Shown here: positions 1 through 5,979 of the stretch, piece by piece | Position numbering within the stretch: the first letter of the stretch is position 1 | How the letters are laid out: the number at the start of each line of letters is the position of its first letter | From: SG8-40 sp035528435 | GTDB taxonomy: Bacteria; Pseudomonadota; Gammaproteobacteria; Burkholderiales; Eutrophovitaceae | Reading direction: 5' to 3' | NCBI GenBank assembly: GCA_035528435.1 | Contig: DATKYN010000067.1 | Coordinates: 1 to 8,773 of the forward strand | Length of the DNA stretch: 8,773 nucleotides | Notes under the pieces: model-generated | Databases searched by the model: none | The model's input: only the letters and a program-made list of their open reading frames with translations | Told to the model about the DNA's origin: nothing | Position numbers and translations under genes: made by a program

Positions 1-87
1 GGGTTATCGATCAAGAACTTCGCCGACCTGAAAGAGGGTGATCAGCTCGAGGTCTACGAAGTCGTCGAGGTTGCCCGGACGCTTTGA
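1..87 (+). CDS. infB: Translation initiation factor IF-2, C-terminal end (partial)
   Basis: The first 28 codons are open from the window edge and end in TGA at 85-87. They encode a tail that includes IKNFADLKEGDQLEVYE and ends EVARTL. This closely resembles the end of E. coli IF-2 (IKNYNDVRTGDVIEVFE, then EIIEIQRTIA), which lies in the last beta-barrel domain, the one that binds fMet-tRNA. IF-2 is the GTPase that brings initiator tRNA to the 30S subunit. The position directly before rbfA matches the usual nusA-infB-rbfA-truB order. Only the tail is present, so the GTPase domain cannot be checked here. The call rests on both the residue match and the gene order. Confidence 0.9.
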   Translation, partial: GLSIKNFADLKEGDQLEVYEVVEVARTL

Positions 88-124
88 CCGGCAGTCTTGA
101 CGCAAGCGCCCTGGTAAAGCCGTT

Positions 125-490
125 TTGGCAAAAAACACCTCCCGAGCAGGACGGCTCGCCGATCATATCCAGCGAGAGATTGCAGGGTTGATTCACACAG
201 AGTTAAAGGATCCGCGAGTCGAACTGGTCACCGTCACGGATGTTGAAGTCAGTGGGGATGGTCATCATGCGCAGGTTTTTTTTACAACCCTGCGTGGCGA
301 AGACGCAATTCAGCCAGCACTTGAGGGATTGCATAGCGCTTCGGGATTGTTGCGCTCTCGCCTGGCGAAGTCGTTGCGCATCAGGACGGTTCCCGATTTG
401 CATTTTGTCTACGATGAGTCGATAGAACGCGGCGCACGACTGTCTCGCCTGATCGAGCGGGCCGTTGGCGACTCAACCGACGAGGGTTGA
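125..490 (+). CDS. rbfA: Ribosome-binding factor A
   Basis: RbfA is a small protein that binds the immature 30S subunit near the 5' end of 16S rRNA and helps late maturation, notably in the cold. The 121-residue product opens MAKNTSRAGRLADHIQREIA, similar to the MAKEFGRP...QKEIA start of E. coli RbfA. It also shows the family marks KDPR (28-31), the interhelical AxG kink of its KH-like fold (A72-S73-G74), and VPDLHFVYDES (89-99). The start is TTG at 125, chosen because it aligns exactly with the E. coli N-terminus; only a weak GGTAAA at 113-118 could serve as ribosome-binding site. It begins 37 bases after infB, and its 3' end overlaps the proposed truB start by 26 bases, which suggests translational coupling. 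The tail is shorter than in E. coli (133 residues), as is common in the family. Confidence 0.95.
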   Translation: MAKNTSRAGRLADHIQREIAGLIHTELKDPRVELVTVTDVEVSGDGHHAQVFFTTLRGEDAIQPALEGLHSASGLLRSRLAKSLRIRTVPDLHFVYDESIERGARLSRLIERAVGDSTDEG

Positions 491-1415
491 CCGCCTGTCA
501 GATCCCGTCAGCCAGGGACCGGGTAACCCGGGCAGGATCAGCGGTGTCGTCCTGCTTGACAAGCCACCGACGCTGACATCCAACGCGGCAGTGCAGCAAG
601 TGCGCCGGATGTTTGACCGCGCAAAGGCGGGTCATACCGGTACGCTTGATCCTCTCGCTTCAGGTCTGCTGCCGATTTGCCTGGGCGAGGCGACAAAATT
701 TTCCCACCCGTTGCTTGAGTCATCCAAGACTTACCGCGCCAGCCTGCGGTTGGGATGGCGCAGTTCGACGGGTGACGCAGAGGGCGAACTCTCTGCCGGG
801 GCGCCACCCGATTTCGACGATGCCAGGCTGCACCTCGCGGTCAAGGCGCTGACAGGTGAAATCGACCAGCTGCCGCCTATGTATAGCGCCGTTAAGGTCA
901 ATGGCCGACCACTCTATAGCCTTGCCAGAAAAGGCATCAGCGTGGAACGCGCAACCCGGCGCGTCCATATTCTGGAATTTGAGGCGACGCGGCAATCGAC
1001 AGAGACGCTGGAGATTTCGGTCAGGTGCAGCAAGGGGACCTACATTCGGACCCTGGCTGAAGATCTTGGAGATCGACTCGGGTGCGGCGCGTACCTGACA
1101 GGATTGCGCCGCATGGCGATTGGGTCAATCGAGGTCAGCGAAGCCGTCGGGCTGGAAGCGCTGGACCGAATGCCGCTGGCGGGGCGGTTGGCAGTGCTCA
1201 GACCGATCGATCTGTTGCTGGGTGATATGCCCGAAGTGAGATTGACCCTGTCCGACAGCACACGGCTCGGGCACGGCCTGCGTGTTTACGGGCTGGATAA
1301 TGTCGCGCCAGGGCAGGTTCGGGTGTATTCGGAGCAGGGTGATTTCCTCGGTTTGGGGGAAATATCCAGCGACGGATCGCTGAAGCCGAAACGTCTGGTT
1401 TCGTCGGCGCCGTAG
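465..1415 (+). CDS. truB: tRNA pseudouridine(55) synthase
   Basis: TruB isomerises U55 in the T-loop of tRNAs to pseudouridine and also acts as a tRNA-folding chaperone. The 316 residues (E. coli 314) contain the entry motif GVVLLDKP (27-34), the catalytic block GHTGTLDPLASG (57-68) with nucleophile D62, the QLPPMYSAVKVNG block (135-147), and the SKGTYIRTLAEDLG motif (189-202). The C-terminal 60 or so residues correspond to the RNA-binding PUA-like extension. The start is TTG at 465. An in-frame stop lies at 450-452, and no ATG, GTG or other TTG occurs in frame before the conserved core, so this is the only standard start. It lies inside the rbfA reading frame, in another frame, with a 26-base overlap and only a weak purine stretch upstream. 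Identity is secure; the start is slightly less so. Confidence 0.95.
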   Translation: MATQPTRVDRLSDPVSQGPGNPGRISGVVLLDKPPTLTSNAAVQQVRRMFDRAKAGHTGTLDPLASGLLPICLGEATKFSHPLLESSKTYRASLRLGWRSSTGDAEGELSAGAPPDFDDARLHLAVKALTGEIDQLPPMYSAVKVNGRPLYSLARKGISVERATRRVHILEFEATRQSTETLEISVRCSKGTYIRTLAEDLGDRLGCGAYLTGLRRMAIGSIEVSEAVGLEALDRMPLAGRLAVLRPIDLLLGDMPEVRLTLSDSTRLGHGLRVYGLDNVAPGQVRVYSEQGDFLGLGEISSDGSLKPKRLVSSAP

Positions 1416-1439
1416 TGCGTTGTAAATACGGAAAATTGC

Positions 1440-1468
1440 TTGGAAAACGAGGTTTTGGCGGTTATAAT
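1440..1468 (+). promoter_or_regulatory. Sigma-70-type promoter of rpsO
   Basis: The -35 hexamer TTGGAA (1440-1445) and a perfect -10 TATAAT (1463-1468) are separated by 17 bases, the preferred spacing. Transcription should start near 1475, giving a leader of about 23 bases before rpsO. In E. coli rpsO also has its own promoter downstream of truB. The -10 box sits inside the imperfect dyad GGCGGTTATAATCGCCGCC (1457-1475), which may simply reflect GC-rich flanks. Confidence 0.75.
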
Positions 1469-1497
1469 CGCCGCCTTTCTTGCGGAGACAAAGAGTA

Positions 1498-1767
1498 ATG
1501 GCTATAACGACGGTCCAGAAAGCAGAATTGGTGACCAGCTATCAGAGGGGGAAGAGTGACACCGGTTCTCCCGAAGTTCAGGTTGCACTGCTGACAGCAC
1601 GCATCAATGATCTGACCGGGCATTTCAAGTCTCACGCCAAGGACCATCATTCCCGTCGCGGCCTGCTGAAGATGGTAAGCCAGCGCAGGAAACTGCTGGA
1701 TTATCTGCGCAGATCGGACGTTGGCCGGTATCGTCAGGTCATCGAAAGTCTCGGGCTGCGCAAATAG
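1498..1767 (+). CDS. rpsO: 30S ribosomal protein S15
   Basis: S15 is a primary binder of the 16S rRNA central domain and contacts 23S rRNA in an intersubunit bridge. The 89-residue product (same length as in E. coli) has the conserved DTGSPEVQVALLTARI (21-36), the KDHHSRRGLL stretch (48-57) that contacts rRNA, and RRKLLDYL (63-70). The start is ATG at 1498, which matches the family N-terminus MAI; a TTG at 1480 in frame would add six residues not seen in homologues. A GGAG at 1484-1487 is the likely ribosome-binding site. The gene follows its own promoter and precedes pnp in the standard order. E. coli S15 represses its own translation through an mRNA pseudoknot; I could not establish an equivalent fold in the short leader here. 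Confidence 0.98.
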   Translation: MAITTVQKAELVTSYQRGKSDTGSPEVQVALLTARINDLTGHFKSHAKDHHSRRGLLKMVSQRRKLLDYLRRSDVGRYRQVIESLGLRK

Positions 1768-1819
1768 CCGGGCCGTGTCCCGTCCCCTGCAGCACCCTGA
1801 AAATTCCTATAAATTCTTG

Positions 1820-1837
1820 CGGACAATTCATTGTCCG
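1820..1837 (+). promoter_or_regulatory. Inverted repeat 1 in the rpsO-pnp leader
   Basis: Perfect 8-base arms CGGACAAT (1820-1827) and ATTGTCCG (1830-1837) flank only two bases. As RNA the innermost pairs must open, leaving a stem of about 6-7 pairs with a 4-6 base loop. It lies 52 bases after rpsO and about 55 bases before the pnp start. No T-run follows, so it is not a classical terminator. In E. coli a stem-loop in this gap is cut by RNase III and then used by PNPase for autoregulation; a similar role here is inferred from position. A perfect palindrome could also be a protein-binding site on DNA. Confidence 0.55.
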
Positions 1838-1843
1838 GTGGTT

Positions 1844-1874
1844 TGGCGCGGATAACGTTTCCGCGCCACTTTTA
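1844..1874 (+). terminator. Inverted repeat 2 before pnp: attenuator or RNase III-type hairpin
   Basis: Perfect 9-base arms TGGCGCGGA (1844-1852) and TCCGCGCCA (1860-1868) enclose a 7-base loop, and the short T-rich stretch CTTTTA follows. The stem is strong, but the T-run has only four Ts and starts two bases late, so partial termination is more likely than full termination. Placement matches the E. coli rpsO-pnp region, which contains a leaky terminator and an RNase III-processed hairpin. The hairpin ends 12 bases before the pnp Shine-Dalgarno sequence, so its folding or cleavage could influence pnp translation. The DNA repeat is seen directly; its function is inferred. Confidence 0.6.
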
Positions 1875-1891
1875 CATTTGAGGGCAGTCTT

Positions 1892-4003
1892 TTGAACGCT
1901 ATTCGGAAAACCATTCAATACGGGCGACACCAACTTACTATCGAAACCGGCGAGATCGCCCGTCAGGCACATGGCGCAGTCATGGTGCATCTCGACGACA
2001 CCGTTGTTCTCGTCACCGTCGTTGGCAAGAAAGAAGTCCGTCCAGGGCAGGCTTTCTTTCCCCTGACCGTCGACTATCAGGAAAAAACCTACGCAGCCGG
2101 CAAGATCCCCGGTGGATTTTTCAAGCGCGAAGGCCGTCCGTCTGAAAAAGAAGTCCTTACCTGCCGTCTGATCGACCGGCCCATTCGACCGCTCTTCCCT
2201 GATGGTTTCCTCAACGAAGTTCAGGTCATTGCCACCGTCTTGTCTTCTGACAGTGAAATTGATTCCGATATTCCGGCAATGATTGGCGCGTCAGCCGCAC
2301 TTGCGATCTCGGGAATCCCGTTTGACGGCCCGATCGGTGCAGCCCGTGTGGGATATATCAACAGCGAGTATGTGCTCAACCCGACACTTACAGAGTTGAA
2401 GGAAACCCAGCTCAACCTGGTGGTTGCCGGAACGCAGCAGGCTGTACTGATGGTCGAGTCTGAAGCCATGCAACTGCCAGAGGACGTCATGCTCGGTGCG
2501 GTTATGTACGGCCACGAGCAAATGCAGGCAGTCATCGCGATCATCAACGAGTTGGCGGACGAAGCTGGTAAACCGTTGTGGGACTGGGTGTCACCCGAGA
2601 AGGATGAGGCGCTGGCGGCAAAGGTACGTCAGGCAGCTGAGCAGCATTTGCGTGATGCGTACCAGACCAGGGAAAAACAGGCGCGCACCGCAAAGATTGA
2701 AGAAGCGTACGCCAGTGTGGTCGCTGAACTCACTACGGAAGATTCCGACAGTTCCGTGGCGGGGGCGATCGAGGACGTAATGGGCAGTATTGAAAAGGAG
2801 ATCGTCCGTGGACAGATCCTTGGAGGCGAGCCGCGAATAGATGGCCGCGATACCCGCACCGTGCGCCCGATAAACATTCGCACCGGGTTGCTGCCGAGGG
2901 CACACGGTTCCGCATTGTTCACACGGGGTGAAACCCAGGCAATGGTGGTTGCCACACTTGGCACGGCACGCGACGAGCAAATCGTTGACGCGCTGCAAGG
3001 CGAGTACAAGGACGGCTTCATGCTCCACTACAACTTCCCCCCCTATGCCACCGGAGAGACTGGTCGGGTGGGCACGCCCAAGCGACGCGAGATCGGACAC
3101 GGCCGGTTGGCGAAACGGGCGCTGGTTGCTGTGCTGCCTTCGCCTGAAGAGTTTGGTTATTCATTGCGGGTCGTTTCAGAGATCACCGAATCGAACGGAT
3201 CAAGCTCGATGGCATCGGTTTGTGGCGGCTGTTTGGCAATGATGGATGCCGGTGTTCCGCTCAAGGCACACGTCGCTGGTATTGCCATGGGTCTGATCAA
3301 AGAGGGTAATCGCTTCGCCGTACTCACCGACATACTGGGTGATGAAGATCACCTGGGCGACATGGACTTCAAGGTCGCCGGCAGTGAGGCAGGTGTCACG
3401 GCGCTGCAAATGGACATCAAGATCCAGGGGATCACCAAGGAAATCATGCATATCGCCCTTCAGCAGGCACGTGAAGCCCGGATGCATATTCTCAAGCAAA
3501 TGAACGAGGCACTGCAGACGCCACGCAGTGAGTTGTCTGCCTACGCACCGCGGATGATTCAAATGAAAATCAAACCGGAAAAAATCCGGGACGTGATCGG
3601 TAAGGGCGGTGCGGTAATTCGCGCCATTACTGAAGAGACCGGCACAACCATTGATATTCAGGACGATGGTTCCGTCACGATTGCCTGTATATCCTCCGCG
3701 GGCGGTGAAGCCGCGCAAAAGCGTATCGAGGAGATTACTGCGGAAGTGGAAGTCGGGCGCATCTATGACGGCGTGGTACTGAAGCTTCTCGACTTCGGTG
3801 CAATTGTCAGCGTACTTCCTGGTAAGGACGGCTTGCTGCATATTTCGCAGATTGCGGAAGAGCGGGTCAAGGCGGTTTCCGATCACCTCAAGGAAGGCCA
3901 GCAGGTGCGGGTCAAGGTGCTCGAAGCCGACGATAAGGGGCGGTTGCGCTTGAGCATGAAGTCGGTGACTGCCGAAGAAAACGCAGCGGACGCGAGCAGC
4001 TAG
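1892..4003 (+). CDS. pnp: Polynucleotide phosphorylase (PNPase)
   Basis: PNPase is a trimeric 3'-to-5' exoribonuclease that degrades RNA phosphorolytically and can add tails; it usually partners RNase E and an RNA helicase. The 703 residues (E. coli 711) show all domains in order: first RNase PH core (about 5-230), helical linker (about 240-310), second RNase PH core (about 313-550) with ITESNGSSSM (431-440) and LGDEDHLGDMDF (482-493) carrying the phosphate-binding serines and acidic metal ligands, KH domain with GKGG (570-573), and S1 domain (about 622-692). The start is TTG at 1892, with GAGGG (1880-1884) seven bases upstream; E. coli pnp also starts at TTG. The acidic tail ends EENAADASS. 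Two hairpins precede the gene and a strong terminator follows it, so it ends the cluster. Confidence 0.98.
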   Translation: MNAIRKTIQYGRHQLTIETGEIARQAHGAVMVHLDDTVVLVTVVGKKEVRPGQAFFPLTVDYQEKTYAAGKIPGGFFKREGRPSEKEVLTCRLIDRPIRPLFPDGFLNEVQVIATVLSSDSEIDSDIPAMIGASAALAISGIPFDGPIGAARVGYINSEYVLNPTLTELKETQLNLVVAGTQQAVLMVESEAMQLPEDVMLGAVMYGHEQMQAVIAIINELADEAGKPLWDWVSPEKDEALAAKVRQAAEQHLRDAYQTREKQARTAKIEEAYASVVAELTTEDSDSSVAGAIEDVMGSIEKEIVRGQILGGEPRIDGRDTRTVRPINIRTGLLPRAHGSALFTRGETQAMVVATLGTARDEQIVDALQGEYKDGFMLHYNFPPYATGETGRVGTPKRREIGHGRLAKRALVAVLPSPEEFGYSLRVVSEITESNGSSSMASVCGGCLAMMDAGVPLKAHVAGIAMGLIKEGNRFAVLTDILGDEDHLGDMDFKVAGSEAGVTALQMDIKIQGITKEIMHIALQQAREARMHILKQMNEALQTPRSELSAYAPRMIQMKIKPEKIRDVIGKGGAVIRAITEETGTTIDIQDDGSVTIACISSAGGEAAQKRIEEITAEVEVGRIYDGVVLKLLDFGAIVSVLPGKDGLLHISQIAEERVKAVSDHLKEGQQVRVKVLEADDKGRLRLSMKSVTAEENAADASS

Positions 4004-4034
4004 AGTCTGGCCGCTACAATTTCTGCGAAGGGGG

Positions 4035-4060
4035 AAGCCCGCCGTTATGGCGGGCTTTTT
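4035..4060 (+). terminator. Intrinsic terminator after pnp
   Basis: Perfect 9-base arms AAGCCCGCC (4035-4043) and GGCGGGCTT (4049-4057) with loop GTTAT are followed by a T-run (4056-4060). This is a textbook rho-independent terminator, 31 bases after the pnp stop, and it separates the RNA-metabolism cluster from the next gene. Confidence 0.92.
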
Positions 4061-4159
4061 CGTATGGTTGTGCCTTTCATGAACGGTACGCTGATCCGAT
4101 TCCGGTAAGCGGTCTTTGATGCCTTCGAGGCGAGCGGGTCGGACTGACAATGCCTTGGG

Positions 4160-4165
4160 TATAAT
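4160..4165 (+). promoter_or_regulatory. -10 element of the TPP-enzyme gene
   Basis: A perfect TATAAT lies 26 bases before the ATG at 4192, giving a leader of about 20 bases. No good -35 is visible at 16-18 bases; the best candidate is GTCGGA (4138-4143, 16-base spacer). The gene follows a strong terminator and so needs its own promoter. The weak -35 hints at an activator or simply low expression. Confidence 0.5.
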
Positions 4166-4191
4166 CGAAATGGTCAACAGAGGGAAGTGCG

Positions 4192-5883
4192 ATGAAGCAA
4201 AGTGGATCGAAGCGAAGCGGTGGTCAGGTTCTTGTAGACCAGCTCAGAATTCACGGGGTTGACACGGCCTTTTGTGTGCCGGGTGAGAGCTACCTTGATG
4301 TCCTGGACGCACTTTACGACCATCGCGAATCGATACGCCTCATTGTCTGCCGTCAGGATGGGGGCGCGTCATTTATGGCCGAGGCATACGGCAAATGTAC
4401 CGGCAAGCCTGGTATTTGCCTGGTGACCCGCGGGCCGGGTGCAACCAACGCCAGCATCGGTGTGCACACGGCTTATCAGGATTCGACACCGATGATTCTG
4501 TTCGTTGGACAGGTTGGTGGGGATGTGGTCGAGCGCGAAGCATTTCAGGAGATCGACTATCGTCGGATGTTCGGGCAAATGGCCAAATGGGTGGCACAGA
4601 TTGATCGTGCCGAGCGCATTCCCGAGTATCTAAGCCACGCGTTCCATCTCTCGATGTCAGGCCGGCCCGGCCCGGTGGTTCTGGCGCTACCTGAAGACAT
4701 GCTGGTGAGCGAGGTGGATGTGGCCGACGCGCAGCCATTCACTGCGACCAAACCGGCACCCTTCACGGGTGCTATGGAGCAGATGCGGGACATGCTGGCG
4801 GAAGCGAAGCGGCCACTGGTGCTGCTCGGTGGCGGCGGCTGGTCGGCGCAGGCCTGTGATGATATTCGGGAGTTCGTCGAGGCGAACAACCTGCCGGTAG
4901 CCTGCACTTTCCGACGCCAGGATTTGATTGATAACCGGCATCCGAATTATTGCGGTGATGTTGGCATTGGTATCAATCCCTTGCTCTCAAGGCGGGTGGG
5001 CGATGCGGATTTGATCATCGCCGTCGGACCCCGCCTTGGGGAAATGACGACCAATACCTATACCCTGTTCGATGTTCCACGGCCGGCCCAGAAAATGATT
5101 CATATCCACGCCGGGGTGGAAGAACTGGGCCGTGTCTATCAGGCGGATCTGATGATTAATTCCGACATGGGGGAGTTCGCTCACCTGGCGGCGCGGATGT
5201 CCCCGGTCGACTCGGTTACGTGGCGTGACTGGACCCATGGGGCGCATAAAGACTACTTGACGAACATTGAGCCGCAGTCATCGCCAGGACCGGTTGATCT
5301 GGCTGAGGTGATGACAGAACTGCGCAAGCAGTTGCCAGTCGACGCAATCATGACGAATGGCGCCGGTAATTACAGCGGCTGGGTGCAGCGCTACTGGCAG
5401 TATGGGGGGTTTCGCACCCAGCTGGGGCCTACCAACGGAGCAATGGGTTATGGCGTGCCGGCGGGCGTTGCGGCGAAAGTGGCTTGTCCCGAGCGTGTTG
5501 TCGTGAGTTTTTCTGGCGACGGTTGTTTTCTGATGAACGGTCAGGAAATTGCTACGGCGGTCCAGTATGGGCTGAAGGTATTGTTCATCGTCATTAACAA
5601 TGGCATGTACGGCACCATCCGCATGCATCAGGAAAGAGATTATCCCACTCGAGTGCATGGAACCGAGTTGCATAATCCGGATTTCGCGGCACTCGCACGA
5701 GCTTATGGCATGCATGGCGCGGTTGTATCGCACACGGCAGAGTTCGCCGGCGTGCTTGCCGAAGCGCTGGCGCAGGAGACGTCGGCGCTGATAGAAATAC
5801 GTATCGACCCCGAGGCGATTACGACCCGCGGAAAGCTCAGCGCAATCCGGGACAACGCCTTGAAGCAGAAAAAAAACAGCTGA
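4192..5883 (+). CDS. Thiamine-diphosphate enzyme, acetolactate-synthase-like superfamily
   Basis: Enzymes of this family cleave or join carbon-carbon bonds next to a carbonyl using thiamine diphosphate (acetolactate synthase, 2-oxoacid decarboxylases, carboligases). The 563 residues hold an N-terminal pyrimidine-binding domain (about 10-175; RGPGATN at 80-86), a central domain (about 190-340) and a C-terminal cofactor domain with the GDG...NN signature (G442-D443-G444 to N469-N470) that binds Mg-diphosphate. The start is ATG at 4192, with AGGGA six bases upstream. In the motif that normally reads HEQGA or QEGGA, this protein has QDGGA, placing D56 where the cofactor-activating Glu is expected. 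No ilvN-like small subunit is adjacent, which argues against the branched-chain biosynthetic enzyme. The true substrate is unknown, and 'acetolactate synthase' would be over-annotation. FAD binding cannot be judged. Confidence 0.85.
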   Translation: MKQSGSKRSGGQVLVDQLRIHGVDTAFCVPGESYLDVLDALYDHRESIRLIVCRQDGGASFMAEAYGKCTGKPGICLVTRGPGATNASIGVHTAYQDSTPMILFVGQVGGDVVEREAFQEIDYRRMFGQMAKWVAQIDRAERIPEYLSHAFHLSMSGRPGPVVLALPEDMLVSEVDVADAQPFTATKPAPFTGAMEQMRDMLAEAKRPLVLLGGGGWSAQACDDIREFVEANNLPVACTFRRQDLIDNRHPNYCGDVGIGINPLLSRRVGDADLIIAVGPRLGEMTTNTYTLFDVPRPAQKMIHIHAGVEELGRVYQADLMINSDMGEFAHLAARMSPVDSVTWRDWTHGAHKDYLTNIEPQSSPGPVDLAEVMTELRKQLPVDAIMTNGAGNYSGWVQRYWQYGGFRTQLGPTNGAMGYGVPAGVAAKVACPERVVVSFSGDGCFLMNGQEIATAVQYGLKVLFIVINNGMYGTIRMHQERDYPTRVHGTELHNPDFAALARAYGMHGAVVSHTAEFAGVLAEALAQETSALIEIRIDPEAITTRGKLSAIRDNALKQKKNS

Positions 5884-5915
5884 TACTGGTTTGCTTTCGG
5901 TGAGGCTCTGCGTTC

Positions 5916-5954
5916 AGGCGGCGGATTGCTTACGGCGAGGTGTCGCTGCCGCCT
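5916..5954. terminator. Possible weak convergent terminator
   Basis: The 96-base gap between the convergent TPP-enzyme and GGT-like genes contains AGGCGGC (5916-5922) and GCCGCCT (5948-5954), able to form a 7-bp stem around a long 25-base loop. No good T-run follows on either strand. It is the only candidate I see, and rho-dependent termination is equally possible. Confidence 0.25.
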
Positions 5955-5979
5955 TACTGATCCGGAGGAAAACCCCTCT

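Noticed and set aside
1808..1813. TATAAA as a separate pnp promoter
   Set aside because: No -35-like hexamer is found at 16-18 bases upstream (CTGCAG-type sequence there); the match alone is too weak.
2591..3100. A 169-codon minus-strand frame inside pnp
   Set aside because: Antisense to the conserved PNPase core, with no independent start signals or protein motif.
3187..3242. GGC in place of ASL after the PNPase active-site serines (VCGGCLAMMDAG)
   Set aside because: The catalytic serines and acidic residues are intact, and small residues vary at these positions in homologues as I recall them; not a meaningful anomaly.
3200..4177. A 325-codon open frame on the minus strand opposite pnp
   Set aside because: It lies almost wholly antisense to a perfectly conserved PNPase and crosses the terminator at 4035-4060. 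Its product, rich in His, Leu and Arg, shows no family motif. Long antisense frames are common opposite GC-rich genes.
4192..5883. Calling the TPP enzyme biosynthetic acetolactate synthase (ilvB)
   Set aside because: No small-subunit gene is adjacent, D56 replaces the usual Glu, and the motifs fit a broader superfamily better; a specific name would overstate the evidence.
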